The notes: generated from the sequence alone by a model not told the origin. A stretch of 64,000 bases of DNA from Billgrantia bachuensis (GCF_011742165.1 NZ_JAAQTO010000049.1:79506-143505); one strand, 5' to 3'; numbered from the stretch's first letter, positions 42,846 through 52,283 are shown. Program-made: numbers and translations.

Positions 42846-44030
42846 ATGAAGACCCAGGTTGCGATCATCGGTGCCGGCCCCTCCGGGTTGCTGCTCGGCC
42901 AGTTGCTGAGCCGCCAAGGCATCGACAACGTGATTCTCGAACGCAAGAGCGGTGACTACGTGCTCAGCCGCATCCGTGCCGGCGTATTGGAGCAGGGCAT
43001 GGTCGACCTGCTGCACGAGGCCGGCGTCGAGGAGCGCATGAACGCGGAGGGCCATCCGCACAGCGGCGTTGAACTCGCCTTCGACAACCGTCGCGTGCGG
43101 GTCGACCTGGCCGGGCTGACCGGCGGCAAGACAGTGATGGTCTACGGCCAGACCGAGGTGACCCGCGACCTGATGGCGGCGCGCGAGGCCAGCGGCGGCA
43201 CGACGATCTACGAGGTCGACAACGTCCGGCCCCAGGCTCTCGAGTCCGATAGTCCCTATGTCACCTTCGACAAGGACGGCGAGACGCTGCGCCTCGACTG
43301 TGACTACGTGGCCGGCTGCGACGGCTTCCATGGCGTATCGCGCCGGTCGATCCCCGCCGATCGCCTCAAGGTGTTCGAGAAGGTCTACCCGTTTGGCTGG
43401 CTCGGCGTGCTCTCCGATACGCCGCCGGTATCGGACGAGTTGATTTACGCCCGCCACACGCGCGGCTTCGCCCTGTGCAGCATGCGCTCGCCGACGCGCA
43501 GCCGTTACTACGTCCAGGTGCCGCTCGACGAGAAGGTCGAGGAGTGGTCCGACGAGCGCTTCTGGGAGGAGCTCAAGCGGCGGATTCCTGACGACGTGGC
43601 CGAAAAGCTGGTCACCGGCCCCTCGATCGAGAAGAGCATCGCCCCGCTGCGCAGCTTCGTGGTCGAACCCATGCAGTACGGCAAGCTGTTCCTGGTGGGT
43701 GACGCCGCGCACATCGTGCCGCCCACTGGCGCCAAGGGGCTCAACCTGGCGGCAAGCGACGTGAACACGCTCTACCGGCTGCTGGTCAAGGTCTACCAAG
43801 AGGGCCGCACCGATCTGATTCCCAACTATTCCCGTACCTGCCTCAAGCGCATCTGGAAGGCCGAGCGCTTCTCCTGGTGGATGACCTCGCTGCTGCACAA
43901 GTTCTCCGACGAGGAGGACTTCGAGACCCGCATGCAGAAGGCCGAGCTCGACTATCTCACCTCGTCGGAAGCGGGCCTCAAGACCATCGCCGAGAACTAT
44001 GTCGGCCTGCCCTACGAGTCGCTGGAATAA
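42846..44030 (+). CDS. pobA: 4-hydroxybenzoate 3-monooxygenase
   Basis: 394 residues, the standard PobA length. FAD motifs are GAGPSG (residues 9-14), CDGFHGVSR (about 158-166) and GDAAHIVPPTGAKGLNLA (about 285-302). It hydroxylates 4-hydroxybenzoate to protocatechuate with NADPH and O2. RIRAGVLEQG and the substrate-site tyrosine region are conserved. It is flanked by pobR and ends at a good terminator. No protocatechuate dioxygenase (pca) genes are in this window. Confidence 0.95.
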   Translation: MKTQVAIIGAGPSGLLLGQLLSRQGIDNVILERKSGDYVLSRIRAGVLEQGMVDLLHEAGVEERMNAEGHPHSGVELAFDNRRVRVDLAGLTGGKTVMVYGQTEVTRDLMAAREASGGTTIYEVDNVRPQALESDSPYVTFDKDGETLRLDCDYVAGCDGFHGVSRRSIPADRLKVFEKVYPFGWLGVLSDTPPVSDELIYARHTRGFALCSMRSPTRSRYYVQVPLDEKVEEWSDERFWEELKRRIPDDVAEKLVTGPSIEKSIAPLRSFVVEPMQYGKLFLVGDAAHIVPPTGAKGLNLAASDVNTLYRLLVKVYQEGRTDLIPNYSRTCLKRIWKAERFSWWMTSLLHKFSDEEDFETRMQKAELDYLTSSEAGLKTIAENYVGLPYESLE

Positions 44031-44052
44031 CGAATTCCCACGCTTCCTGCTT

Positions 44053-44083
44053 GCCCGGGCGCGATGGCTGTCCCGGGCTTTTT
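44053..44083 (+). terminator. Rho-independent terminator after pobA
   Basis: GCCCGGG (44053-44059) and CCCGGGC (44072-44078) with a 12-base loop, followed by TTTTT. Confidence 0.8.
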
Positions 44084-44216
44084 ACATGCGGAAGAGGAGT
44101 AGCAGGTACGACTAAGGTCGGGTTTTGGAGCCAACTCGTATCGCAGTACTCTCGATTCATCACGAATATGTGTGCGCTAAGCGAACAAATCCAATTCCAC
44201 GACAAAAGGTGGCGTG

Positions 44217-45203
44217 ATGACGAGCTTGCTCAGGAAGGCATGCCTGGCCGCATGCAGCGGTGGTCTGGCTATCGCGATGGCCGTTTCGACGGCCCATGCC
44301 AACGAGTGGCCGACCGACGATATACGTCTTGTCGTCCCCTATGCCCCGGGAGGCACCACCGACGTGCTGTCGCGTCGCGTTGCCGATCTGCTTCAGGAGG
44401 AGCTGGACGCCAACGTGGTGGTCGAGAATCGCCCCGGTGCGGGCTCCACCGTGGCTACCGGCCGCCTGGCGCGCGGCGGCCGCGATGTCGATCACACTAT
44501 CCTGATGGCATCGCCAGGCCACACCATCGGCGCGGCGATCTATCCCGATCTGGCCTACGATCCGGTCGAGGATTTTGTCTTCCTGCAGAACCTGATCGAC
44601 ATTCCCAACGTGATGGTGGTGCCGGCCGATAGCCCTTATGACAGCGTCGATGAGTTCGTCGAAGCGGCGCGTGAGCAGAGCATGACCTTCAGTCACAGCG
44701 GCGTAGGCAGCTCCATCCACATGTCGGGCGAGTTGTTCAAGTCGCTGACCGAGACCAATCTGACGGCCGTTCCGTTTGCCGGCAGCGGCGCGGCTCTGCC
44801 GGCACTGCTGGGCGGAGACGTCGATGTTTCTTTCGAGAACATGCCGACCGTGCTCTCGCACATCAATTCCGGCGACCTGAAGGCTCTGGCGGTGACCTCC
44901 GCCGAACGCTCCGAGCACCTGCCGGACGTACCCACACTGGTCGAGGTCGGTGAATACAACCTCGACCAGTTCGTGACCACCGCCTGGTTCGGCTTGATCG
45001 CGCACGAGTCCTTCCCCCAGGAGGCGCAGGACGCCATGCGCGAAGCGCTCGACGCCGTGATGCAGCGCGAGGAGTTCGTGAACTTTGCGAATCAGCTGGG
45101 CGCCGAGCCGGGCCAAGTGGCCGGCGAAGAGTACAAGCAGTTCATCGCGCAAGAAGTCGAGCGCTGGCAGGGTGTTGCCGAACAGGCTGGCATCAGCCAA
45201 TAA
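44217..45203 (+). CDS. Tripartite tricarboxylate transporter substrate-binding protein (TctC/Bug)
   Basis: 328 residues with a signal peptide (about residues 1-28, STAHA/NE). The Bug-family signature is RLVVPYAPGGTTDVLSRRVADLL, followed by VVVENRPGAGSTVATG. The ATG at 44217 and a GTG three bases earlier are both possible, with AAGGTGG upstream. Periplasmic receptor for TctAB. TTT substrates include citrate, tricarballylate and aromatic carboxylates such as terephthalate; an aromatic acid is plausible here. Confidence 0.9.
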   Translation: MTSLLRKACLAACSGGLAIAMAVSTAHANEWPTDDIRLVVPYAPGGTTDVLSRRVADLLQEELDANVVVENRPGAGSTVATGRLARGGRDVDHTILMASPGHTIGAAIYPDLAYDPVEDFVFLQNLIDIPNVMVVPADSPYDSVDEFVEAAREQSMTFSHSGVGSSIHMSGELFKSLTETNLTAVPFAGSGAALPALLGGDVDVSFENMPTVLSHINSGDLKALAVTSAERSEHLPDVPTLVEVGEYNLDQFVTTAWFGLIAHESFPQEAQDAMREALDAVMQREEFVNFANQLGAEPGQVAGEEYKQFIAQEVERWQGVAEQAGISQ

Positions 45204-45229
45204 GCGAATGGGCCGACCACAGCAATGCT

Positions 45230-45254
45230 GAGGCGAGGACATCATCCTCGCCTC
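45230..45254 (+). other. Intercistronic hairpin between tctC- and tctB-like genes
   Basis: GAGGCGAGGA and TCCTCGCCTC form a perfect 10-bp stem with a 5-base loop, 26 bp after the receptor stop. Placement parallels the palindrome at 24931 and suggests differential expression of receptor over permease. Confidence 0.6.
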
Positions 45255-45277
45255 GCTCGTGTCCGTGGAGGGGTGTC

Positions 45278-45778
45278 ATGTCGACCTCGTTTCCCAAGCG
45301 TATCAGGGCGCTCCGCGACCCCGGCGATGTTCTGGCAGGGTGTATGCTGCTGGCTGCCTCCGCCGTACTGCTGTTCTATCTGATTCCGAACTACATCGGC
45401 GAGCCGCCTATCCTGCAGAACCCGATGATGTCGCCACGCTGGCTGCCACGCATCGTGGGCTGGCTGATGCTCGGGTTCTCCTGTCTGCTGATCGTACAGG
45501 GGCTACTGGTCGACAGCACCGACAAGGAGGACGGTCGGCGCATCGAGAAGGGCCCTCGGCTGCGCTTCGCCATGATGGTGGTGGCCCTGGTCGTCTACGT
45601 GGGCCTGTTCGAGGCGCTGGGAGCGGTGATCAGCGGCATCCTGGCTACCCTGATCCTGTTTGCCGCGCATCCGGTCAGGACCTGGTGGGTGTATGGCCTG
45701 GCGTTCGTATTTCCCGCTGCCGTCACCTTCCTGTTCGTGAAGATCATGAACGTACCGCTGCCGCTGATGCCGTTCTGA
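45278..45778 (+). CDS. Tripartite tricarboxylate transporter small permease (TctB)
   Basis: 166 residues with four hydrophobic segments and the family-typical PRWLPRIVGWLMLGFSCLLI. GGAGG lies 6 bases before the ATG. It is 38 bp upstream of the large permease and forms the inner-membrane complex with it. Confidence 0.87.
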   Translation: MSTSFPKRIRALRDPGDVLAGCMLLAASAVLLFYLIPNYIGEPPILQNPMMSPRWLPRIVGWLMLGFSCLLIVQGLLVDSTDKEDGRRIEKGPRLRFAMMVVALVVYVGLFEALGAVISGILATLILFAAHPVRTWWVYGLAFVFPAAVTFLFVKIMNVPLPLMPF

Positions 45779-45816
45779 TGACAGGCGCTCGCTCTCACCC
45801 CCGCCTTCGGTGACTT

Positions 45817-47322
45817 ATGGATATGTTGTCGGAAGTCCTCGATCTCTTCCTCAGCCTGGATAACTTTCTGGCCATTGCGCTGGGCGTCGTCATCGGCGTG
45901 GTGGTGGGCTCCATTCCCGGCCTGACCGCCACCATGGCGGTGGCCCTGGCGCTGCCGTTCACCTTCTCCATGCAGCCGGTAGCGGCCATCCTGCTGTTGG
46001 TGGGCATCTACAAGGGCGGCATGTACGGTGGCTCGATCACCGCCATCCTGATCCGCACGCCGGGCTCGCCGGCTTCCGCCTGCACGCTGCTCGACGGTTA
46101 CCCCATGGCCCAGCAGGGCCATGCCAAGAAGGCGCTCAAGACGGCGCTCTACTCATCGGTGATTGCCGACTTCATCTCCAACATCGCGCTGATCTTCTTT
46201 GCCGCCTACCTGGCCAAGATCGCGCTGAACTTCGGTGCCCCGGAGTTCTTCTGGCTGATCTGCTTCTCGCTGACCATCATCATCTCGCTGGCCAGCGGCT
46301 CGATGATCAAGGGCCTGCTCGCCGCGCTGATGGGCATCCTGCTCTCGCTGGTGGGGCTGGACGAGGTCTACGGCTCCCAGCGGCTGACCTTCGGCAACTA
46401 CAACCTGATGGACTCGATCTCGTTCATCCCGCTGCTGATCGGACTGTTCGCCATCCCCGAGATCATCGAGTTCTATCGCAAGAAGGCGCTGCCTCACCTC
46501 AAGGCCAAGGCCAGTGGGGTGGGCATGACCCTGGTCGAGCTCAAGCGCTGCCTGAAGAGCATCATTCGCGGCAGCCTGATAGGCGTGCTCATCGGTGCCA
46601 TTCCCGGGACCGGGGCCACCGCCGCGGCCTTTATCTCCTACAGCGATGCCCGTCGCCGCTCGCCCAACCGCGACAACTTCGGCAAGGGCGAGTTGGAAGG
46701 CGTGGCCGCGGCCGAGGCGGGCAACAACGGCGTGGCCGGGGCGACCCTGATCCCGCTGCTGTCGCTGGGCATCCCGGGCGACGTGATTACCGCCATCATC
46801 CTCGGCGCCTTCATGGTCCATGGCCTCACGCCGGGCCCGATCATGTTCCAGGAGAACCTGACGCTGATCTATGCGCTGTTTATCGGCATTATGTTCAGCT
46901 CACTGGTGTTGCTGGTGGTGGGCTCCGGGGCCATCAAGTACTTCTCGCTGATCGCCGATATCCCCAAGGCGATCCTCTTTCCCATCGTGCTGATGTTCTG
47001 TGTCTACGGCGCCTATGCCGTGAACAACGACACCTTCGATGTGTGGCTGATGCTGGGCTTCGGCGTGCTGGGCTATATCTTCAACCGGGCGGCGATTCCG
47101 GCGGCTCCCTTCCTGATCGGCTTCATACTCGGGCCGATGTTCGAGGACAATCTGCGTCGCTCGCTGTTGATCGGCCACAACGATCTCGCAATCTTCGTGC
47201 GCGGCCCGATCACCTGGTTCTTCATCGCCCTGACGCTGGGCTCGATGCTGCTGGCGCTCTATCGCTACGTCACCTCGCGTCGCCAGCCGTCAACCAGCGA
47301 CACGACGCAGGAGACGCCGTGA
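45817..47322 (+). CDS. Tripartite tricarboxylate transporter large permease (TctA)
   Basis: 501 residues, about 11-12 hydrophobic segments, with the family motifs GVVVGSIPGLTATMAVALALP near residue 30 and IGAIPGTGATAAAFISY near 255 (the duplicated G-x-x-P-G-x motif). It drives proton- or sodium-dependent uptake of the acid bound by TctC. A CoA-transferase gene follows by 57 bp. Confidence 0.92.
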   Translation: MDMLSEVLDLFLSLDNFLAIALGVVIGVVVGSIPGLTATMAVALALPFTFSMQPVAAILLLVGIYKGGMYGGSITAILIRTPGSPASACTLLDGYPMAQQGHAKKALKTALYSSVIADFISNIALIFFAAYLAKIALNFGAPEFFWLICFSLTIIISLASGSMIKGLLAALMGILLSLVGLDEVYGSQRLTFGNYNLMDSISFIPLLIGLFAIPEIIEFYRKKALPHLKAKASGVGMTLVELKRCLKSIIRGSLIGVLIGAIPGTGATAAAFISYSDARRRSPNRDNFGKGELEGVAAAEAGNNGVAGATLIPLLSLGIPGDVITAIILGAFMVHGLTPGPIMFQENLTLIYALFIGIMFSSLVLLVVGSGAIKYFSLIADIPKAILFPIVLMFCVYGAYAVNNDTFDVWLMLGFGVLGYIFNRAAIPAAPFLIGFILGPMFEDNLRRSLLIGHNDLAIFVRGPITWFFIALTLGSMLLALYRYVTSRRQPSTSDTTQETP

Positions 47323-47379
47323 GCACCCTGCACGGGCGGAACCCATAAGGGTGGGACCACAGCGAGCGGAGGCAATGAT

Positions 47380-48603
47380 ATGGCGGGACCGCTGACAGGC
47401 CTGCGGGTGCTCGACCTGAGCCGCGTGATGGCCGGCCCTTGGTGCACCCAGATACTCGCCGATATGGGCGCGGAGGTGATCAAGGTCGAGCGCCCGACGA
47501 GCGGCGACGACACGCGCCACTGGGGGCCGCCCTGGCTCAAGGACCGCGACGGCAACGAGACCAGCGAGTCGGCCTACTACCTTTCAGCCAACCGCGGCAA
47601 GCACTCGGTGACCGTGGATATCGGCAAGCCCGAGGGCCAGGTGCTGATCCGTGAACTCGCCGCCGAGAGCGATATCCTGGTAGAGAACTTCAAGAGTGGC
47701 GGCCTGGCGCGCAAGGGGCTCGACTACGCTACCCTCGAAGCCATCAACCCGGGGCTGATCTACTGCTCGATCACCGGCTTCGGCCAGACCGGGCCGATGG
47801 CCGCCATGGCCGGCTACGACTACCTGATCCAGGCTCAGGGTGGCCTGATGAGCATCACCGGTGCGGCAGACGGCGAGCCGGGCGCCGGCCCGCAGCGGGT
47901 CGGCATGGCGGTAGCGGACCTGACCACCGGCATGAACGCCACCATTGCCATTCTCGGCGCGCTGCACCATCGCCACCTCACTGGCGAAGGGCAGTACATC
48001 GACATGGCACTGCTCGACGTGCAGGTGAGCTGGCTGGCCAATCAGGCGCAGAACTATTTCTGCAGCGGCACGCCGCCCATCCGCACCGGCGAGTACCACC
48101 CTAACCTGGTGCCCTACCAGCCTTTCCCCACCGCCGACGGAGAGAAGGTGATCATCGCCATCGGCAACGACGGCCAGTTCCAGCGTTTCTGCCGGGCGGT
48201 CGGGCAGCCCAAGCTGGCCGAGGATCCGCGCTTTGCCACCAACCCCGAGCGGATCCGGCATCGCCTGGAGCTGGTGGCGTTGATGGTCGAGATCACCCGC
48301 ACGCGCACCAGTACCGAGTGGATAGCGCTGCTGAGCGAGATCGCGGTACCCTGCGGGCCGATCCAGAACATCGCCCAGGTCTTCGACGACCCTCAGGTCA
48401 AGGCACGAGAGATGAAGATCGAGCTCGAGTCTCAACGCGGGCAGATTCCCGGCGTGGCCAACCCGATCAAGTACTCGCGCACCCGGATCGAGTATTGCAA
48501 GGCGCCGCCGGCGCTGGGTGAGGATACCGAGGCCGTGCTGGCGCGGCTGCTGGGTAAGGCGACGAAAGAGATAAACGAACTGCGCCAGCTTGGTGTGATC
48601 TAG
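47380..48603 (+). CDS. CaiB/BaiF family (class III) CoA-transferase
   Basis: 407 residues. The N-terminal motif GLRVLDLSRVMAGPWCTQILADMGAEVIKVE is the CaiB/BaiF (formyl-CoA transferase fold) hallmark, and the catalytic aspartate should be in YIDMALLDVQVSWLA (about residues 206-213). GGAGG precedes the ATG. It transfers CoA to an organic acid, here presumably the acid imported by the TctCBA system just upstream. No further enzyme of that pathway is adjacent: the next gene is convergent. Confidence 0.88.
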   Translation: MAGPLTGLRVLDLSRVMAGPWCTQILADMGAEVIKVERPTSGDDTRHWGPPWLKDRDGNETSESAYYLSANRGKHSVTVDIGKPEGQVLIRELAAESDILVENFKSGGLARKGLDYATLEAINPGLIYCSITGFGQTGPMAAMAGYDYLIQAQGGLMSITGAADGEPGAGPQRVGMAVADLTTGMNATIAILGALHHRHLTGEGQYIDMALLDVQVSWLANQAQNYFCSGTPPIRTGEYHPNLVPYQPFPTADGEKVIIAIGNDGQFQRFCRAVGQPKLAEDPRFATNPERIRHRLELVALMVEITRTRTSTEWIALLSEIAVPCGPIQNIAQVFDDPQVKAREMKIELESQRGQIPGVANPIKYSRTRIEYCKAPPALGEDTEAVLARLLGKATKEINELRQLGVI

Positions 48604-48610
48604 CGCAACG

Positions 48611-49327
48611 TCAGCCGACGCTGACGCCGCCGCAGACGAACAGTGTCTGGCCGGTGACGAAGCCGCTGCGCGCGTCGCAGAAGAAGCTCACCGCCTGGGC
48701 CACATCCTCGGGCTGGCCCAGGCGCTTCACCGGGATGTTGTCGATGATGCGCCGCGCACGCTGCGATTCCGGCGGGTTGTTCTCCCAGAAGGCTGTGGTG
48801 GCGATGGGGCCGGGGGCGACGCAGTTGACCGTGATGCCGTCACCGGCCAGCTCCAGCGCCCAGGTGCGGGCCATGGACTGCAGCGCGCCCTTGGTCGCGC
48901 TGTAGAGGCTGCGCGCCTCCTTGCCCAGCACCACGCGGCTGGCATTGATCACGATACGGCCGTGGCGGCGCTCTCGCATGCCCGGCAGCAGCGCCTGGGT
49001 GCAGACCAGCGCCGAGCGCACGTTGAGGTGCATCAGGCGATCGAAGTCTTCCACTCGCGTCTCGTCGAGCAACGCGGGCGCGACGATACCCACGTTATTG
49101 ACCTGGCACTCCACGGCATGAGTCTCGACGATCTCGGCGAGCGCCGCCCGGGTGGCCTCTACCTCGGCGAGGTCGACCCGGCGCGCATCGGCCCTGAGCG
49201 ACTCGGCCTCGGGCTCGACGATGTCCAGCACGATGGTACGGTAGCCGTCCTGCTGCAGGCGCAAGGCGATCGCCTGGCCGATATTGCGAGCGCCGCCGGT
49301 GACGATGGCGCAGGGTGGTTCGGTCAT
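48611..49327 (-). CDS. SDR-family oxidoreductase (FabG-like)
   Basis: 238 residues: NAD(P) motif TGGARNIG (10-17), NNVGIV, catalytic Ser in VINASRVV, YSATK, and APGPIATTAFWE. It ends 7 bp from the convergent CaiB-type gene. Probably a 3-oxoacyl or polyol dehydrogenase; the substrate cannot be told. It may serve the TctCBA-CoA-transferase pathway on the opposite strand. Confidence 0.82.
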   Translation of the reverse strand: MTEPPCAIVTGGARNIGQAIALRLQQDGYRTIVLDIVEPEAESLRADARRVDLAEVEATRAALAEIVETHAVECQVNNVGIVAPALLDETRVEDFDRLMHLNVRSALVCTQALLPGMRERRHGRIVINASRVVLGKEARSLYSATKGALQSMARTWALELAGDGITVNCVAPGPIATTAFWENNPPESQRARRIIDNIPVKRLGQPEDVAQAVSFFCDARSGFVTGQTLFVCGGVSVG

Positions 49328-49511
49328 GTTCGGGCCTTGGTAAGCGGGAGCGTGAAGTGCACCTAGCGTACTTTAGTTCGCTAGATGGTTGCGCTCCAGC
49401 ACACGCGCCGCAACCCGACCTTGGTCTGGAATGGGCCGGGGTTTTTACAGGAGAGTTGTAAAGGCAGCGCCTGTTAAACTCGGGCTAATCCAGAAATGTT
49501 TAGGCAGGGAC

Positions 49512-49907
49512 ATGATCAGGAACGTCGGCAATACCGAGATACGGCTCAAGCACAAGGCGACCTGCCACTGTGGCGCGGTCGAACTCGAGTTGACGCTGCC
49601 CAATGGAATCGAGAACCCGAGACGCTGTGACTGCTCCCTCTGTCGGCGAAAAGGCGCCATAGTTGCCTCGGTGAGTCTCGATGGGCTGCGCGTCGTCAAG
49701 GGTGAGGATGTCCTGAGGCTCTATCAGTTCAAGACCATGACAGCGAAACACTATTTCTGCGCGAACTGCGGGATCTATACGCACCATCAGCGGCGTTCCG
49801 ATCCCAATGAATATGGCTACAACGTCGGCTGCCTGGAGGGCGTCAATCCTTTCGAGCTGGGCGAGGTGGCGGTATCGGACGGCGTCAACCATCCCGCGGA
49901 CCGCTAG
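49512..49907 (+). CDS. GFA-domain zinc-binding protein
   Basis: 131 residues of the glutathione-dependent formaldehyde-activating (GFA/CENP-V) fold, with cysteine sets ATCHCGAVELEL, RCDCSLCRRKG and YFCANCGIYTHH that bind two zinc ions. The ATG at 49512 follows AGGGA closely; the frame extends upstream through non-conserved sequence. Family members of this short type are mostly of unknown function; it is not the canonical Gfa, which is at 63150-63890. Confidence 0.8.
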   Translation: MIRNVGNTEIRLKHKATCHCGAVELELTLPNGIENPRRCDCSLCRRKGAIVASVSLDGLRVVKGEDVLRLYQFKTMTAKHYFCANCGIYTHHQRRSDPNEYGYNVGCLEGVNPFELGEVAVSDGVNHPADR

Positions 49908-50080
49908 GGCAAATGACAATCCGTCCCTCTCGGAGGGACACGAGTCGCCTTGCGGCGGCTGCAAGTCGCCAGTGCGTTCTGCTGCTCGTTGGCCACATTC
50001 CGTTCCCTCGTAAGGCAAAGAGTGTCGAGCTGGTCCAGAATGCGCTTATTGCGCCCAACAATAATTTAACGAGGTAGCCC

Positions 50081-50704
50081 ATGGAACTCCTCTTGATTCT
50101 GGTAGGAGTCGGCGTTGCACATCTACTGGCCGTTGTCAGCCCGGGACCGAGCTTGCTCGTCGTGGCCCGATCAGCGATCTCCACCTCGCGGAATGCGGCA
50201 ATCTGGACAGCACTCGGCATTGGAGTTGGATCGGTGATCTGGGTGCTTGCCGCCTTATTCGGGCTCCATCTGCTGTTCGCCATGGCCCCCTGGGTCTATA
50301 CCGGCGTGAAGATCGTCGGTGCTGCCTATCTTTTCTATCTCGCGTTTCAGCTATGGCGACATGCCAAAGTTCCCATGCAATTCGATGCCTCAGTTGCCAG
50401 GCCAGCCGTTTCACCATTCAAATCGTTCCTTAGAGGGCTGCTGGTACAGTTGTCGAATCCGAAGGTGGTGGTTTTCATGGGTTCGATCCTGATCACGCTG
50501 TTGCCGCCACAGTCTTCGAATGGCCTGATAGCCGCGCTTCTGCTGGTCGTTTTTCTGGATGAGTTCGTGTGGTTTTCCTTTGTCGCTTGTGCCTTCTCCA
50601 TCCCGCGTTTTCGAGAGGGTTACATGCATTTCAAGAGTATTATCGACCGGGTGACAGCCAGCTGCCTGGGAGGTTTGGGGCTACGGCTCATCGTGGGCCG
50701 ATAG
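50081..50704 (+). CDS. LysE/RhtB-family amino-acid exporter
   Basis: 207 residues, about six hydrophobic segments, with the family N-terminus GVAHLLAVVSPGPSLLVVAR and NPKVVVFMGSILITLL in the middle. Predicted exporter of amino acids or related compounds. A separate small gene with its own promoter region, not clearly part of an aromatic pathway; the DNA here looks less GC-rich than its neighbours. Confidence 0.85.
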   Translation: MELLLILVGVGVAHLLAVVSPGPSLLVVARSAISTSRNAAIWTALGIGVGSVIWVLAALFGLHLLFAMAPWVYTGVKIVGAAYLFYLAFQLWRHAKVPMQFDASVARPAVSPFKSFLRGLLVQLSNPKVVVFMGSILITLLPPQSSNGLIAALLLVVFLDEFVWFSFVACAFSIPRFREGYMHFKSIIDRVTASCLGGLGLRLIVGR

Positions 50705-50749
50705 CACTGGTTCACCGGTGCGACGCCTCCGTTCTGCTGAGATGCATCC

Positions 50750-51361
50750 ATGATTCGAAGCCTGCTCTACGACACCTTGATCCTCAGGCTCACCGCGCGC
50801 TGGTACGCCGAGGTGCTGAATCGGCTGCCCGATGAGGCCAGACTGCTTGATGTGGGTATTGGCACAGCCGGTGCGCTGCTAGCCAATGCCGAGCGGGTAC
50901 AGCAAAAGCGTTTGCACGTGACCGGCATCGATATCGACGGCGACTATGTCGCACGCGCCCGGCAACGGCTTGAAGATTCGCCGCTTGCCGAGCGAGCCGA
51001 GGTGCGTCTCGAGTCCGTCTACGATCATCAGGGCGGGCCCTACGATGCCGTCTACTTCTCCGCCAGCTTCATGCTGCTGCCGGAACCCGAACGGGCCTTG
51101 CGTCACTGCATCGGGCTACTGAAACCGGGCGGTCGACTCTACTTCACCCAGACTATCCAGCAGCAGCCCTCGCGTTTCATGGAGCGCTTCAAGCCCATGC
51201 TCAAGCGGCTCATCAGTATCGATTTCGGCCAGGTGACCTACGAGGATGCCTTCAAGTCGCAGCTCGCTGCAGCCGGCCTGGCGCTGGAGGAGTTCACGCT
51301 GCTGTCACAGCACGGCGGCCGGGCGTCGTGCCTGGCCGTGGCGAAGCCCCTCGACAGATGA
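50750..51361 (+). CDS. Class I SAM-dependent methyltransferase
   Basis: 203 residues. SAM-binding motif I is LLDVGIGTAGALLA (about residues 31-44), followed by VTGIDIDGDYVARARQRL and a motif IV-like GPYDAVYFSASFMLLPEPERAL. GLLKPGGRLYF is motif VI. Small-molecule methyltransferase of unknown substrate, 45 bp after the LysE-type gene and perhaps cotranscribed. Confidence 0.82.
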   Translation: MIRSLLYDTLILRLTARWYAEVLNRLPDEARLLDVGIGTAGALLANAERVQQKRLHVTGIDIDGDYVARARQRLEDSPLAERAEVRLESVYDHQGGPYDAVYFSASFMLLPEPERALRHCIGLLKPGGRLYFTQTIQQQPSRFMERFKPMLKRLISIDFGQVTYEDAFKSQLAAAGLALEEFTLLSQHGGRASCLAVAKPLDR

Positions 51362-51380
51362 GGCTCCGCAGGCTGGCCTG

Positions 51381-52283
51381 TCACGGATAGCGACCGCTGC
51401 GGCGATTCTCCACCAGCACCTCGAGGATGGCGTTGGCCTCCTGCATGATCGGCGAGGGGGCCTCGCCCTTGCGCCGGCTGCAGATTACCGGCGAGGTCAG
51501 GCCCGGGTCGGCGAGGTAGACGTAGACGATGCCGTCGCGGCGGACGCGCTTGACCTGCTCCGGCACCAGGGTGATGCCCAGGTCCGAGGCGACCAGGCCG
51601 AGTGCGGTTTGCAGCTCGTTGGCCTCCTGCGCCACAGTCACCTTGAGGCCACGACGGCGGAATAGCCCCAGCATAATATCCGCCAGGCTCGGCCTCGGCT
51701 GGGCCGGAAACAGCACCAGCGGATACTCGGCGAGCTGGGCCAGCGTCGGGGTGGTATCGGCCAGTGGGTGGCCTTCGGGCAGCGCGGCCATCAGCGGCTC
51801 GTCGAACAGGTTCTCCTGCTCCACGTCGGGGTCGTCGATGCGCATGCGACCGAAGCCCATGTCGATGCGCCCGCTTTTGAGCGCTTTCACCTGCTGCACC
51901 GTGGTCAGCTCGGCCAGCACCAGCTCGACGTTATCCTTTTGTCGTAATTCCCGCACCAGCAGCGGCAACTGCCCGTAGAACACCGAGGGAACGAAGCCGA
52001 TGCCGAACATCACGCGCTTGCTGCGCGCCATTCGCTGGGCGGCAGCAACGGTGGTGTCGATCTTCTCCAGTATCTGCAGGGTATGCTCATGGAAGAACTG
52101 TCCCGCCGGCGTCAGGCGCAGGCCGCGTGCGCTTCGCTCGAACAGCTCGGCCCCGATTTCGCTCTCCAATTGCTTGATCTGCCTTGATAAAGGCGGCTGG
52201 GCCATGTGTAGCTTCGCCGCCGCCCGGGTCAGGTTCAGCTCCTCTGCCACGACGCAGAAATAGCGTAGATGTCGCAGCTCCAT
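51381..52283 (-). CDS. catM: LysR-family regulator of the cat/ben genes (CatM/BenM/CatR type)
   Basis: 300 residues: HTH LTRAAAKLHMAQPPLSRQIKQLE (about 19-41), and a LysR effector domain with FGIGFVPSVFYGQLPLLVREL, typical of CatM/BenM, which respond to cis,cis-muconate (and benzoate). The ATG at 52283 has TGGAGG closely upstream; the frame continues 28 codons. It is divergent from catB with a 102-bp gap that contains an ATAC-N7-GTAT site. CatM, BenM and CatR cannot be told apart from sequence alone. Confidence 0.87.
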   Translation of the reverse strand: MELRHLRYFCVVAEELNLTRAAAKLHMAQPPLSRQIKQLESEIGAELFERSARGLRLTPAGQFFHEHTLQILEKIDTTVAAAQRMARSKRVMFGIGFVPSVFYGQLPLLVRELRQKDNVELVLAELTTVQQVKALKSGRIDMGFGRMRIDDPDVEQENLFDEPLMAALPEGHPLADTTPTLAQLAEYPLVLFPAQPRPSLADIMLGLFRRRGLKVTVAQEANELQTALGLVASDLGITLVPEQVKRVRRDGIVYVYLADPGLTSPVICSRRKGEAPSPIMQEANAILEVLVENRRSGRYP

